In this document: positions 42,786 to 51,090 of the stretch, in pieces | How positions within the stretch are numbered: position 1 is the stretch's first letter | How the letters are laid out: each line of letters starts with the position of its first letter | Program-made: the position numbers and the translations under genes | Notes under the pieces: model-generated | Seen by the model: the letters and a program-made list of their open reading frames with translations, nothing else | Database searches by the model: none | Told to the model about the DNA's origin: nothing | NCBI RefSeq assembly: GCF_050107595.1 | Contig: NZ_JBNILH010000010.1 | Location: forward strand, 62,001-126,000 | Length of the DNA stretch: 64,000 nucleotides | Direction of reading: 5' to 3' | Source: Bacillus_AB infantis_C | GTDB taxonomy: Bacteria > Bacillota > Bacilli > Bacillales > Cytobacillaceae

Positions 42786-43088
42786 ATGGTTGAAGCCTAT
42801 CTGTTTATTGTATTGATGATTCCTGTATATGCTTTGCTGCTGTGGACTTATTTTAACCCCGAGGAGAGTATGCTTAGGGGTCAGAGATGGATGTATACCG
42901 AGGAACCGGAAGTTTCGCGGGCGGCCATCCGCTATGCTAAATTCATGTCACTGTTTATCATGATTGGACTGCCTGTTTTTATATTGCTCATGACCCTGGA
43001 CATCGGCCCTTTCCGTTTGGGTCTGGTGATTCTTCCAGTTGTATTTGTCATTGGGGTTTTTAGGATTTATACAGATGAGAGAGAGTGA
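42786..43088 (+). CDS. Small membrane protein
   Basis: 100 residues with three predicted membrane segments: residues 2-22 (VEAYLFIVLMIPVYALLLWT), about 54-73 (MSLFIMIGLPVFILLMTLDI) and about 77-93. The loop carries EESMLRGQRWMYTEEPEVSR. Unknown function. GGGAGG lies 8 nt upstream of the ATG; the 5' region can fold (GAGGCC...GTATG with CATAC...GGCCTC, 42741-42784), which could sequester that site. It ends at a strong terminator. It occupies the position of yfkC but I see no sequence reason to equate them. Confidence 0.8.
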   Translation: MVEAYLFIVLMIPVYALLLWTYFNPEESMLRGQRWMYTEEPEVSRAAIRYAKFMSLFIMIGLPVFILLMTLDIGPFRLGLVILPVVFVIGVFRIYTDERE

Positions 43089-43121
43089 AAAAGCTCAGAG
43101 CGCTGTGTTCTGAGCTTTTTT
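43087..43121. terminator. Bidirectional terminator
   Basis: AAGCTCAGA and TCTGAGCTT stem with flanking A-run and T-run; convergent genes both sides. Confidence 0.9.
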
Positions 43122-43138
43122 GTTCCTTCCTATTAGAA

Positions 43139-43537
43139 TCAATTCTTCTTTTCGCTGAACTCCACCCTGCAGTTGCCTTTAGTGGCTTTACCAACTAAAT
43201 TAATGCCGTGAATCCGGCTGGCTGCAACTGCTGTGAAAGTTCCCTGTCCGCTTTCTTTAAGTGTTTGGCTCCAGATGATGTTTCTTCCATCATTCCATTC
43301 AATCGTCAGTTCTCCCTCTTCAACTGTCGCCTCATAGGATAGTGTGAGCTCTGCTCCCTTTTTGAATGTGAATATATAAAACTCGGAGCCGGTAAACGTT
43401 CTATACGCTATACTCACAGCACGGCCCGACTTTTCGAATGTAAAGCCCCATTTAACCGTTTTTTCAAATTTAATGTATTTTCTCAGTGAAAAGAGAATAA
43501 TGGAGAGCACAGCAAAAACAATCACTTCCGGTAGCAT
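43139..43537 (-). CDS. Hypothetical membrane-anchored beta-domain protein
   Basis: 132 residues. One N-terminal membrane segment (about 3-19, PEVIVFAVLSIILFSL) followed by a basic KYIKFEKTVKWGF and a beta-rich extracytoplasmic domain (AELTLSYEATVEEGELTIEW, RNIIWSQTLKESGQGTFTAV). The domain resembles small Bacillus proteins with a lipoprotein-like or jelly-roll fold, but no family was recognised. It is transcribed alone toward the shared terminator. Confidence 0.75.
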   Translation of the reverse strand: MLPEVIVFAVLSIILFSLRKYIKFEKTVKWGFTFEKSGRAVSIAYRTFTGSEFYIFTFKKGAELTLSYEATVEEGELTIEWNDGRNIIWSQTLKESGQGTFTAVAASRIHGINLVGKATKGNCRVEFSEKKN

Positions 43538-43660
43538 GATTTCCAGCCCTCTTCTTTTTGGCAGCCGCTGCTGCCGTTCTTTGTGTCTATTTTACCCGAA
43601 GCAAATGTCTTGGTCAGGTATCATTTCTTGATAAAGGCCCTGGGCTATGAATCACATAGC

Positions 43661-44413
43661 TTACCTTGAAGGCAGAAAGCGATTTTCTTTCAAAATCGGG
43701 ACCGTAGGCATCCTATTCAGCCTGCTGCAATGGACCACATCCTGTTCAAACCCGCGCGCACGCAGCTCCCTGCCGCTGCCGCATTCCCATAAGTATTCTG
43801 CCAGCTTAGGCTGAGCCGCCTGAAAAGCTCCTTCGCATACCGCTGCCTCTGGGGACTTTTCTCCGTCCAAATAAGAGAGGATCGCACCAGCTCCCAAATA
43901 ATCCTCTACTGCTGGCCTGAGAGAATCTTCATGCTCCCCGGCATCAGCCCATTTTTCTCCACACGGGATGATCGTGATTCCGGCGCCAAGCTGTTTTTGC
44001 AGTATATTAGCCGCAGCAGCAGCGGCTGATGCATTAAGCAGTGACCCTGCAAGGACGGCCGGCGCCTTAGTACCGATCCAGGTGCAATAGGCGCCATTCT
44101 GAGAAATCAGCACATATTTTTTCCCGGCATGCTCTTCACTGAAAGAAACAGGAGACAATGTCGGCTTTCCAAGCTTCGCCGCCTCAGCCCTTCCGAAGAT
44201 ATATTCAGCACCCACGCTCTCCGCATATTTCCGCCCATCCTGATCGGGAGGGAACGGAAAGATCTCTGCACCAGCAGCCGCCGCCGAAACAACAGCCGAT
44301 GAAAAAGACAGCACATCCACAATCATGATGATATCGCCCCGGGCGGCCGCTTCCCGTGCTCCCCGCCTTCCCCATTCCACCCGGCACTGATAAGGAGATT
44401 GATCAAACAGCAT
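43661..44413 (-). CDS. 2-phosphosulfolactate phosphatase family (ComB-like)
   Basis: 250 residues with the ComB signature IMIVDVLSFSSAVVSAAAAG, ISQNGAYCTW, NASAAAAAANILQKQLGAGI, and TIIPCGEKWADAG followed by LRPAVEDYLGAGAI. In archaea ComB dephosphorylates 2-phosphosulfolactate in coenzyme M synthesis; in Bacillus the substrate may be phosphosulfolactate of the spore compound sulfolactate, or something else. Start could be ATG 44413 or GTG 44425; a GGGTGA lies just before the ATG. Alanine-rich composition and high G+C fit the core genome. Confidence 0.85.
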   Translation of the reverse strand: MLFDQSPYQCRVEWGRRGAREAAARGDIIMIVDVLSFSSAVVSAAAAGAEIFPFPPDQDGRKYAESVGAEYIFGRAEAAKLGKPTLSPVSFSEEHAGKKYVLISQNGAYCTWIGTKAPAVLAGSLLNASAAAAAANILQKQLGAGITIIPCGEKWADAGEHEDSLRPAVEDYLGAGAILSYLDGEKSPEAAVCEGAFQAAQPKLAEYLWECGSGRELRARGFEQDVVHCSRLNRMPTVPILKENRFLPSR

Positions 44414-44529
44414 AACGTCACCCACTTTTCTTTTTTATAGGATCCTATATGCCTCATTTTAAAGAAGAAAGAAATAAAATATAGACTTATAATTGGAAAA
44501 ATTTTATAATTATGGTTGAGTTCTGCGTA

Positions 44530-44563
44530 AAAAATCCCTCTCCTGTTTTGGGGAGGGTTTTCT
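44530..44563 (+). terminator. Terminator-like hairpin in the leader of the DUF3291-type gene
   Basis: AATCCCTC(TCC) and GGGGAGGGTT pair, followed by TTCTG. No plus-strand gene lies upstream, so it could be an attenuator for the gene at 44605, or shield it from read-through. Confidence 0.5.
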
Positions 44564-44604
44564 GTCTAGAGCTGTTATCTTATAGGCTGTCAGGAGTGAA
44601 TGCT

Positions 44605-44940
44605 ATGTTTATTTCAGTGACAAGACTCCATCTAAGAGGCAAAAGAAAATTGCCAGGTTTTTCTCTGCATACACTCAGATCAACACTGCAATTAAAAAAA
44701 GCTCCAGGGTTAAAATTTTCTTCTTTTAACAAAGAAGGCTGGACTACCTTCTGGACCCTGACGGTTTGGGAAAATAAAGAGATGATGAGGAACTACCGCA
44801 ATGCCGGCCATCATTTAGAAGCTATGAAAGCATCCAGAAAATTAGCAGATGAGCTGGAATATATCCATTGGGAATCAGAAAATGTCCCTGCTTGGGATGA
44901 GTGTAAAAGAAAACTGCATGCTGAGTATGGGAGAGTCTAA
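44605..44940 (+). CDS. DUF3291-type monooxygenase-fold protein
   Basis: 111 residues. MFISVTRLHLRGKRKLPGFS, then FNKEGWTTFWTLTVWENKEM and MRNYRNAGHHLEAMKASRKL match the dimeric alpha/beta-barrel DUF3291/antibiotic-biosynthesis-monooxygenase-like family. CAGGAG lies 8 nt before the ATG at 44605; the longer frame from 44512 covers the leader hairpin and is unlikely. Function not known. It converges on a Nudix gene with an 11-nt gap. Confidence 0.82.
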   Translation: MFISVTRLHLRGKRKLPGFSLHTLRSTLQLKKAPGLKFSSFNKEGWTTFWTLTVWENKEMMRNYRNAGHHLEAMKASRKLADELEYIHWESENVPAWDECKRKLHAEYGRV

Positions 44941-44951
44941 TGCTGCATTCT

Positions 44952-45530
44952 CTAAAACTTATGTTCATTAAATTCTATACTTTTGGCAAGATAATTCTTC
45001 GCCAGCAAATAAGCATGCGCCGTAAACAGCTGCACACGAAGCTCCTGCCTCATCAGCATTTCCCCAAAGTCCTCAAAATCCGCCAAATGCACCTTAATTT
45101 CCTCTGTATCATCAAGCTTTTGCTCTAATTGCTTAAACGCATCCACTATCAAATAAGAGATCACCTTATTATTCTGTGTGGCCGGATTGACCATGAATTC
45201 GCCAAGGAAAATGGGCTTTTGCATCGACAAATAGCCTGTCTCTTCCCTGACCTCCCGGATCAGGCCTTCTTCATGCGTTTCTCCAGCTTCTCTTTTACCA
45301 GCAGGCACCTCCAGAAAAAACTCCCCGCCGGCATAGCGGTATTGTTCCACCAGCACAATTTGCTTTTCCTTGGTGATGACAACCGCGTTGACCCAATCTG
45401 AATATTCATTAACAACATAATCATCTATGACCAGCCCATTCGGCAGCTCGCAGCGGTCTTTTCTGATATTGCCGAATGGGCTATGATGCAGATATTCCGA
45501 CTTTAACGTTTTCCACTTTTCCACAATCAA
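44952..45530 (-). CDS. Nudix hydrolase, ADP-ribose pyrophosphatase-like
   Basis: 192 residues. A complete Nudix box GKREAGETHEEGLIREVREETGY sits in the middle, preceded by YRYAGGEFFLEVPA, which is the ADP-ribose pyrophosphatase (NudF-like) form. Expected to hydrolyse ADP-ribose or related nucleoside diphosphate sugars to AMP plus sugar phosphate. N-terminal beta domain LPNGLVIDDYVVNEYSDWVN is typical of dimeric ADPRases. Start ATG 45530 lacks a strong Shine-Dalgarno (GTGGAAAAG further in). Single-gene unit beside the broken oxidoreductase. Confidence 0.88.
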   Translation of the reverse strand: MIVEKWKTLKSEYLHHSPFGNIRKDRCELPNGLVIDDYVVNEYSDWVNAVVITKEKQIVLVEQYRYAGGEFFLEVPAGKREAGETHEEGLIREVREETGYLSMQKPIFLGEFMVNPATQNNKVISYLIVDAFKQLEQKLDDTEEIKVHLADFEDFGEMLMRQELRVQLFTAHAYLLAKNYLAKSIEFNEHKF

Positions 45531-45566
45531 TCTACTCCTGTTCTGCTTTAATCAAAGGAAGAAGCA

Positions 45567-46554
45567 TCAGGCCCTGGGTTTTATTAGATCCCGGCTCACT
45601 ACCACCGCCACATTCCCCTTCTTATGCCCGCCATCAACATACCGATGGGCATCAACTATTTCACCTAACCTATAGCTTCGGTCAATTTTCACCTTAAGCT
45701 TTCCCGCCTCTGCCATTTCTCCCAAATAGTCTAAGGCTTCAGGCGTTTCCGGCGCATTGCGGCTCAGCAGTATTTTCTTGCCGCCCTTCCATTTAGCCCA
45801 CAGCATTTGCGCGCTGGGGAGCGGCTCTGTGACATTTATATAGGTGCCGCCCTTTTTCAGCCACTTCATGCAATCTTTAAAAGAACTTTTGTTACTGCTT
45901 CGAATATGAGATCATAGGCACCGTCCTCCACTGGGAGGTTCCCTGAACGATAATCCAGGACCCTGCCGGCCCCAAGAGATTTTACCCATTCAAGATTCGG
46001 ACCGCTGCAGACACCATCAACCTCTGCCCCCAAGTGTCTGGCAATCTGTACCGCATAGCTGCCGACACTGCCGGAGGCTCCGTACACCAATACCTTCTGG
46101 CCCTTTAGGACATTGGCTCTCTGCAGAAAATATAAAGCTGTCCGTGCGCCAATCGGAATGGCGGCGGCTTCTTCAAACGTGAGGTTGGCAGGTTTGATCG
46201 ACACAGGTCCGTTCTCCCCGAGGCAAATATATTCAGCATAAGCGCCGAAACCCTCCAGTGAAGCCGCAAAAACCAAATCGCCTGCCTTGAATTTCTGTAC
46301 ATTCCTCCCGACTGCCTCCACTTCCCCGGCAAGCTCCGAACCCAATATCGCTTTCTTCGGCTGCCGGAGTCCAAGGGCAAGGCGCGCGGGCAGCACCACA
46401 GAGCGGTAAAGCTCCGCGCCCGGATATCTGCTGCCGTGACCGTTGTGGCCATGATCTTGACCAGGATCTCATGATCTTTTGGGACTGGCTTTTCCATTTC
46501 TTTCAGCTGAAGGACTTCTGGAGGGCCGTACTTTTTATATATAATTGCCTTCAT
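45567..46554 (-). pseudogene. Frameshifted zinc-type quinone oxidoreductase
   Basis: An NAD(P)-dependent alcohol dehydrogenase/quinone oxidoreductase of about 325 residues, split over three frames. Piece 1 (46554 to about 46410): MKAIIYKKYGPPEVLQLKEM to TAADIRARSFT. Piece 2 (about 46410-45880): LPARLALGLRQPKKAILGSE, and the NAD-binding KVLVYGASGSVGSYAVQIAR. Piece 3 (about 45880-45567): CMKWLKKGGTYINVTEPLPS to the stop. The second break is at GTTCTTTTAAAGATTGC, where one base appears missing. Either a genuine pseudogene or two sequencing errors. Confidence 0.85.
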
Positions 46555-46728
46555 ATCTCCACCTCGTATTCATTAGTCCATAATATATACGGACTTTCCA
46601 GCAAAAATAGTCCTTCCGCCCGGGGCTCCATCCCACTATCAATAGCCTATTTTTTAAAAATAGCTGTGAATATTTTTTTATATCATGCTAGCATCAAAGA
46701 CAGTACAGGAAAGAGAGGAGAATGTAAG

Positions 46729-47184
46729 ATGGATTTCAAAACTGAAATGGTGCCTGAATACCGAATCGCCTATGTACGTCAGACCGGACCTTATGGACCT
46801 GCCAACCAGCATGTGATGGAGGAATTGAAACGGTGGGCAAAAGAAAGAAGCCTGCTGGACGAAGCCGCCATCATACTCGGAATTTCCCATGATCATCCGC
46901 AGACAACACCATCTGAAAGCTGCCGGTATGACGCCTGCATTGTCATACCAGAGGAATTTGAAATGGACGCATCAATGGAAGAAGGTGAGTTCCCTGGCGG
47001 AGAATACGCTGTATTCCAGGTGCAGCATACAGAAGAAGAGATTCAGAAACTCTGGGCAGAAATCCTTCCATCCCTTCATAACCTCGGATTCCAGCTCGAT
47101 AACAGGCCGGCTTTTGAAAGGTATACCGGTGCGATGCTATTGAATCATCAGTGCGAGGTATGCCTTCCAGTCAAAGAGCTGTAG
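46729..47184 (+). CDS. GyrI-like effector-binding domain protein
   Basis: 151 residues. A stand-alone GyrI/SbmC-type small-molecule-binding domain: EYRIAYVRQTGPYGPANQHV, LGISHDHPQTTPSESCRYDA, VIPEEFEMDASMEEGEFPGG, EYAVFQVQHTEEEIQKLWAE and NRPAFERYTG. It lacks the AraC DNA-binding domain. Relatives protect DNA gyrase or bind xenobiotics. AGAGAGGAG lies before the ATG at 46729. It is divergent from the broken oxidoreductase and its own unit. Confidence 0.9.
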   Translation: MDFKTEMVPEYRIAYVRQTGPYGPANQHVMEELKRWAKERSLLDEAAIILGISHDHPQTTPSESCRYDACIVIPEEFEMDASMEEGEFPGGEYAVFQVQHTEEEIQKLWAEILPSLHNLGFQLDNRPAFERYTGAMLLNHQCEVCLPVKEL

Positions 47185-47226
47185 CATGGTGCACGAATGG
47201 ACGGGATTCCTCCCGTCCCGGTTCTT

Positions 47227-47769
47227 CTATGTAGAAATAGCAGTCCCCTGCTGTTGATACAGCCACTCAACCGCATCCTGCAGATTTTCAGCAATATACT
47301 CAATTTCAATTTCTTTCAGTTTGTCACTATGCTCGTTCAGTGCGGCCATCCCGGCTCCCGTTTTCACAAGGATCTTCATGCTTTTTGTCTTGGATGCCGC
47401 CGCCATATCGCTCCATCTGTCGCCGATGACCACGCACTTCTCCAGAGTCACATGATGTTTCTCTGCCGCGCTGAGGAGCATGCCTGCCTCTGGCTTCCGG
47501 CAGCGGCAGCCGTCATGATGGGCATGAGGGCAAATAAAAACATCATCAAAGCCGAATTCCTGCAGCTCTTCAAAAAAGTCCTCAACTGCCGCTTCCCCCC
47601 TGGCAATCCCCGGCTGGTTCGTGAAGGAAAATACTTTGATCCCGCTGCCCTTCAATTCCTCAATGAGCTCCCGGGAATAAGGAAATAATTCAAACTTTCC
47701 TGGATAATGAACAGTCTCATCACCGCCGATTGTTCCATCCCGGTCAAGAAACACTGCCTCTACCTTCAC
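47227..47769 (-). CDS. HAD-IIIA phosphatase (GmhB-like)
   Basis: 180 residues. HAD motif I FLDRDGTIGG, motif II FSFTNQPGIARGE, Zn-binding CPHAHHDGCRCRKP, motif III/IV VIGDRWSDMAAA. This is the histidinol-phosphatase/heptose-bisphosphatase (GmhB) class, dephosphorylating small sugar phosphates. The physiological substrate is uncertain in a Gram-positive. Its ATG overlaps the stop of the GNAT gene (ATGA), so the pair is translationally coupled. Confidence 0.9.
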   Translation of the reverse strand: MKVEAVFLDRDGTIGGDETVHYPGKFELFPYSRELIEELKGSGIKVFSFTNQPGIARGEAAVEDFFEELQEFGFDDVFICPHAHHDGCRCRKPEAGMLLSAAEKHHVTLEKCVVIGDRWSDMAAASKTKSMKILVKTGAGMAALNEHSDKLKEIEIEYIAENLQDAVEWLYQQQGTAIST

Positions 47770-48251
47770 TCCCCAGCCCCGGCCTTCTCATACCGCGAAT
47801 GGCTGTCTGTCACACCCTTCAGCACAAACCCGATTTTTTGATAATATTGGTTCAGCTTCTCATTGTCACCCACACAGTCGAGCCTCAGCGGTGTGCCGCT
47901 GTATTTCCTGCAGATCCAGCTCACTGCCTTTTCCCCAAACCCATTTCCCATGCTGTCAGGATGAACGGCAAGCCTGTGCAGATAAATGGCTCCGTCTGCT
48001 TCTCCGTCCCAAATATGCCGGTCCCAGCCTGATGGCCCCTCATAGAGGGTGAAGGTCGCCTTCACCTTGCCTTTATCGCATATCACATAGGTTTCACGGT
48101 CATGGATCGCCTGCTTGATTTCCCCATCCTCCCCGCCGCCGAGCAGGAAGCTCCATTGACTGATGTCCTGATCTTTCAGCCATTGGGCCGCCCCTTTCAG
48201 CACCTCGAACACCTCTTCAGTATCGGCTTTTTCCGCTAATCTGATTTCCAT
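47766..48251 (-). CDS. GNAT-family N-acetyltransferase
   Basis: 161 residues. Acetyl-CoA-binding motif A in IYLHRLAVHPDSMGNGFGEK, then AVSWICRKYSGTPLRLDCVG and NQYYQKIGFVLKGV (motif B). Substrate unknown. ATG at 48251 has AAAGGAG 9 nt upstream; the frame continues to 48410 but that would overlap a terminator region. Coupled with the HAD phosphatase gene downstream. Confidence 0.9.
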   Translation of the reverse strand: MEIRLAEKADTEEVFEVLKGAAQWLKDQDISQWSFLLGGGEDGEIKQAIHDRETYVICDKGKVKATFTLYEGPSGWDRHIWDGEADGAIYLHRLAVHPDSMGNGFGEKAVSWICRKYSGTPLRLDCVGDNEKLNQYYQKIGFVLKGVTDSHSRYEKAGAGE

Positions 48252-48374
48252 TTTCACCAGCTCCTTTGGTTTGCTTACTATTTCGCTAGGGACCTTTCCT
48301 TTTCCTTTTTCAGGAAAGTGTTTTTTCAACAGAAGATGTTGGGAAAAAAATTTCAGAATGTGTACCTGGTACCT

Positions 48375-48408
48375 AAAAAAAAAGGAGCCTCCCGCCAAGG
48401 AAGGCTCC
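48375..48408 (-). terminator. Terminator of the ring-cleaving dioxygenase gene
   Basis: GGAGCCT and AGGCTCC stem with a run of nine T on the minus strand, right after the dioxygenase stop. Confidence 0.88.
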
Positions 48409-48413
48409 ACTTA

Positions 48414-49391
48414 TCATTCTTTTGTAAAATCAATTGTGCTCCTGACCGTGTCGATCGGACGGACAAGCTTCTCAATCTGCTCGCGCTTGTTTTCAAGGAA
48501 GGGCGGCAATGACAGCTTTTCGCCCAGCGTTTCATATGGCTCGTCGCCCATGAAGCCTGGTCCGTCTGTGGCAAATTCGAACAGAATCTGCGGTGCGACC
48601 CGTGCATAAAGGGACTGGAAGAAAAAGCGGTCCACAAAGCCGGACGTCTGGAAGCCGAATTTCGGCAGGCGCTCGGTCCATTCATCCAGTACAGCCCGGT
48701 CCTCGACGCGGAATGCGGCATGGTGGACGGTTCCGAAGCCCTGCATGGCCTGCGGCAGGACCGCATTATGCTCCACAACGACCTGGGCGCCGTTTCCGCC
48801 TTCTCCGACCTCAAACAGATGGAAGTCGCCTTCCTGTGCAATTTCCTTGAAAAGCAGGACTTTTTCCATCATCTCTTTGAAATAATCGAAGTTCGCAATC
48901 CTGACAAAAATCGGCCCAAGGCCTGTGATCGCATGCTCCAGTGGAATCGGCCCCTTCTGCCAAGGGGTGCCTGAAGCGACACCGGTATTATTTTCATCAG
49001 AAATTAATTGATACTGCTGGTCATCAAAGTCTGCGAATGACAGCGTCTTTTTCCCAAATTGCTCTTTGATGCCGGTATGCTTCACATCAAGGCGGTCAAA
49101 GCGCTCAACCCAATAATTTAGTGTTGCGTCGTTCGGCACCCGGAAGGATGTTTTGGAGATTTCGTTTGTGCCGTGCCTTCCTTTAGGGATGCCGGGAAAA
49201 TCAAAGAATGTCATATCTGTTCCCGGGCTGCCTTTGTCGTCGGCAAAAAACAGATGGTAGGTCTGGATATCATCCTGGTTGACGGTTTTCTTGACCAGCC
49301 GCATCCCCAGTACAAATGTGAAAAACTCATAATTTTTTTCCGCGCTGCTTGTGATCGCAGTAACATGGTGTATGCCTTTTAAATGGTTCAT
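48414..49391 (-). CDS. Ring-cleaving dioxygenase (MhqO/MhqE-like, VOC fold)
   Basis: 325 residues, two vicinal-oxygen-chelate modules. Metal ligands: His in GIHHVTAITS (H8 or H9), His in GTVHHAAFRV, and Glu in ILFEFATDGPGFMGD. Such proteins degrade hydroquinone/catechol adducts in quinone and thiol stress. TGGAGG precedes the ATG. A TATCTCGAATTC-AAGATA palindrome upstream matches the MhqR operator of B. subtilis, which supports membership in the MhqR regulon. Own terminator. Confidence 0.93.
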   Translation of the reverse strand: MNHLKGIHHVTAITSSAEKNYEFFTFVLGMRLVKKTVNQDDIQTYHLFFADDKGSPGTDMTFFDFPGIPKGRHGTNEISKTSFRVPNDATLNYWVERFDRLDVKHTGIKEQFGKKTLSFADFDDQQYQLISDENNTGVASGTPWQKGPIPLEHAITGLGPIFVRIANFDYFKEMMEKVLLFKEIAQEGDFHLFEVGEGGNGAQVVVEHNAVLPQAMQGFGTVHHAAFRVEDRAVLDEWTERLPKFGFQTSGFVDRFFFQSLYARVAPQILFEFATDGPGFMGDEPYETLGEKLSLPPFLENKREQIEKLVRPIDTVRSTIDFTKE

Positions 49392-49445
49392 TATGGACCT
49401 CCATATTTAAGACTTTTTTATCTATACCCGCTGAAGGGTTCAATT

Positions 49446-49463
49446 TATCTCGAATTCAAGATA
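49446..49463. promoter_or_regulatory. MhqR-type operator
   Basis: TATCTCGAATTCAAGATA, an inverted repeat with one mismatch, 55 nt before the dioxygenase ATG. From memory the B. subtilis MhqR box is ATCTcgaatTCgAGAT. Confidence 0.8.
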
Positions 49464-49516
49464 ATTTGATTATAAAGGACTGCCCGCTTTGTATGCAAGG
49501 AATGTCTCTTTCTATA

Positions 49517-49546
49517 GAAAAAGCACCGGCTGCAAGAGCCGGCGCT
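49517..49546 (-). terminator. yfkD terminator
   Basis: GCGCCGGCT and AGCCGGTGC stem with TTTTTC on the minus strand. Confidence 0.85.
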
Positions 49547-49550
49547 CAGA

Positions 49551-50372
49551 TTAACGCGGTCGTTCTGATGCCATGAACCCGAAAGAGATATGGTCCTGGA
49601 CAGGAATCCAGGCGCCGATTCCCTGGGAGGTGACATTCTTGATGACAAGCAATCTTTTGCTTCCCTTCAGCATCAGGTACACCTCACCGTAAGTGACTTT
49701 TCCCTTCTCATTGACGGCAGGTGCATAGCCGTATAAATAGCCGAGTCGTTTGGCCGGGATATTGTAGACCTGATCTTTTTTCGTCCCGGCGCCGATCACT
49801 GTTTCGAAGGCGAGAGGCAGCTTTGATTTTTCCATCGCCTTCAGGAGCATCATTTTCTGAACATCCTGGGCTTTTGGGATCTTGGCTGTCAGTGCGCCCC
49901 TCACGACCTTCTGGGCTTCCTGGACATAGTGGATCTGATAAGGCGCTTTGCCGCCCCTGTTATCAAAATAATTCGTGTTAATCCTCTGGTATTCCCAGTT
50001 GGGCGCCGTTTCTGTGCTTTCGTAATTGAGCGGCCACTGCCCAAGATAGATGATGGCCCTGTAGCCGAATGCAAACGGCGTGCTATTGACAGAAGACTCG
50101 TTCAGCATCCTGATCAAATCCGGGTTTTCAATCTTGACCTTGGATGTATCAAGCAGCGACTGTGTCAGCTCGCTCGGCTGCAGTGTCGGCTGGTCCTGCA
50201 CCGGGTTGGGATACGTATTTTCCTTCGTGATATTCAGGACTGAACTGGGAATCGGAATGCTCAGCTGCTGCTTTTGCTCGGTCTTGTCCTGCTTTTTCTC
50301 TGCTCCGGCATCGGGCAAAAAAGAAAGCATGGCAAGAAGAGTTATAATCAGAACGGATACATACTTTCTCAT
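49551..50372 (-). CDS. yfkD: YfkD-family exported protein
   Basis: 273 residues. N-terminal signal peptide (about 1-24, VLIITLLAMLSFLPDAGAEK), then an extracytoplasmic YfkD domain: SIPIPSSVLNITKENTYPNP, STPFAFGYRAIIYLGQWPLN, QRINTNYFDNRGG. Function unknown; the family is conserved in Bacillus and linked to sporulation in some species. GGAGTTCCACATC lies before the ATG. Its place between yfkAB and chaA (yfkE) reproduces the B. subtilis order. Confidence 0.92.
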   Translation of the reverse strand: MRKYVSVLIITLLAMLSFLPDAGAEKKQDKTEQKQQLSIPIPSSVLNITKENTYPNPVQDQPTLQPSELTQSLLDTSKVKIENPDLIRMLNESSVNSTPFAFGYRAIIYLGQWPLNYESTETAPNWEYQRINTNYFDNRGGKAPYQIHYVQEAQKVVRGALTAKIPKAQDVQKMMLLKAMEKSKLPLAFETVIGAGTKKDQVYNIPAKRLGYLYGYAPAVNEKGKVTYGEVYLMLKGSKRLLVIKNVTSQGIGAWIPVQDHISFGFMASERPR

Positions 50373-50437
50373 GATGTGGAACTCCTTTCAAATGCTTGTA
50401 TCTGCTCTTAGTTTTTTCGGAGTTCCCCTGATTTATC

Positions 50438-51049
50438 CTAAGTGCCGGAAAATCTTTTTAGCAGCTGCTCGCAGTAAGGAAAGAATAATTGGATGAACGG
50501 CCCGATCAGGACGGCGATGACAATGGTTCCTGCACCGACAGGGCCGTGGAAGACCATGGCCAGAAGCAGCGCCCCTGCTTCCCCGATGGTTTTCGCCATC
50601 ATCAGGCTCACCCCGAACCGCTCTTTGATGGCCATCATAAAATGGTCGATTGGATTGAGGGGAAACTCTGCCTGCAGGTAAAGAGCTGCCCCCAATCCGA
50701 TGAGTGCCAGGCCCATGATCAGCGCGGCGATTTGAAAATAGACATTCAGTATGTACGCACCGGAAAAGACCCGCAATATCCAAAAGTCGGCCATAAAGCC
50801 GATGAGGCATACGGTCAATAGCGCCAGATAATCCGGCCTGGCTTTTAGGAGCCAGGCATTGACCAACATCAGGATGATGCCGATGATGATGACCCAGCTC
50901 CCGATCGTGAGCCCGGCGGTCCTGGCCAGGCCTGCATTCAGCGCATCCCAAGGGCCCGCCCCGAGATTAGAAAGGATTGCCATACAGATGCCCAATGTCA
51001 GTATGACCAGGCCCGCCACATAAAAAATAACCCTTACAAGCAGCTTCAT
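50438..51049 (-). CDS. YczE/YitT-type membrane protein
   Basis: 203 residues from ATG at 51049 (GGGGGAG five bases upstream; GTG at 51055 is an alternative without spacing). Five membrane segments: FYVAGLVILTLGICMAILSN, IGSWVIIIGIILMLVNAWLL, YLALLTVCLIGFMADFWIL, YFQIAALIMGLALIGLGAAL, GAGTIVIAVLIGPFIQLFF. LGAGPWDALNAGL and FPLNPIDHFMM are the YczE family motifs. Function unknown; YczE affects antibiotic-biosynthesis control in B. subtilis. The preceding intergenic region holds a candidate RNA. Confidence 0.88.
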   Translation of the reverse strand: MKLLVRVIFYVAGLVILTLGICMAILSNLGAGPWDALNAGLARTAGLTIGSWVIIIGIILMLVNAWLLKARPDYLALLTVCLIGFMADFWILRVFSGAYILNVYFQIAALIMGLALIGLGAALYLQAEFPLNPIDHFMMAIKERFGVSLMMAKTIGEAGALLLAMVFHGPVGAGTIVIAVLIGPFIQLFFPYCEQLLKRFSGT

Positions 51050-51090
51050 ATTCACTCCCCCAACTGTTACACAATTGTAAAAATCTGAAT

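Noticed and set aside
47199..47221. Terminator between the GyrI-like and HAD genes
   Set aside because: GGACGGG/CCCGTCC is a good stem but no T-run follows on either strand, so it was not listed as a terminator.
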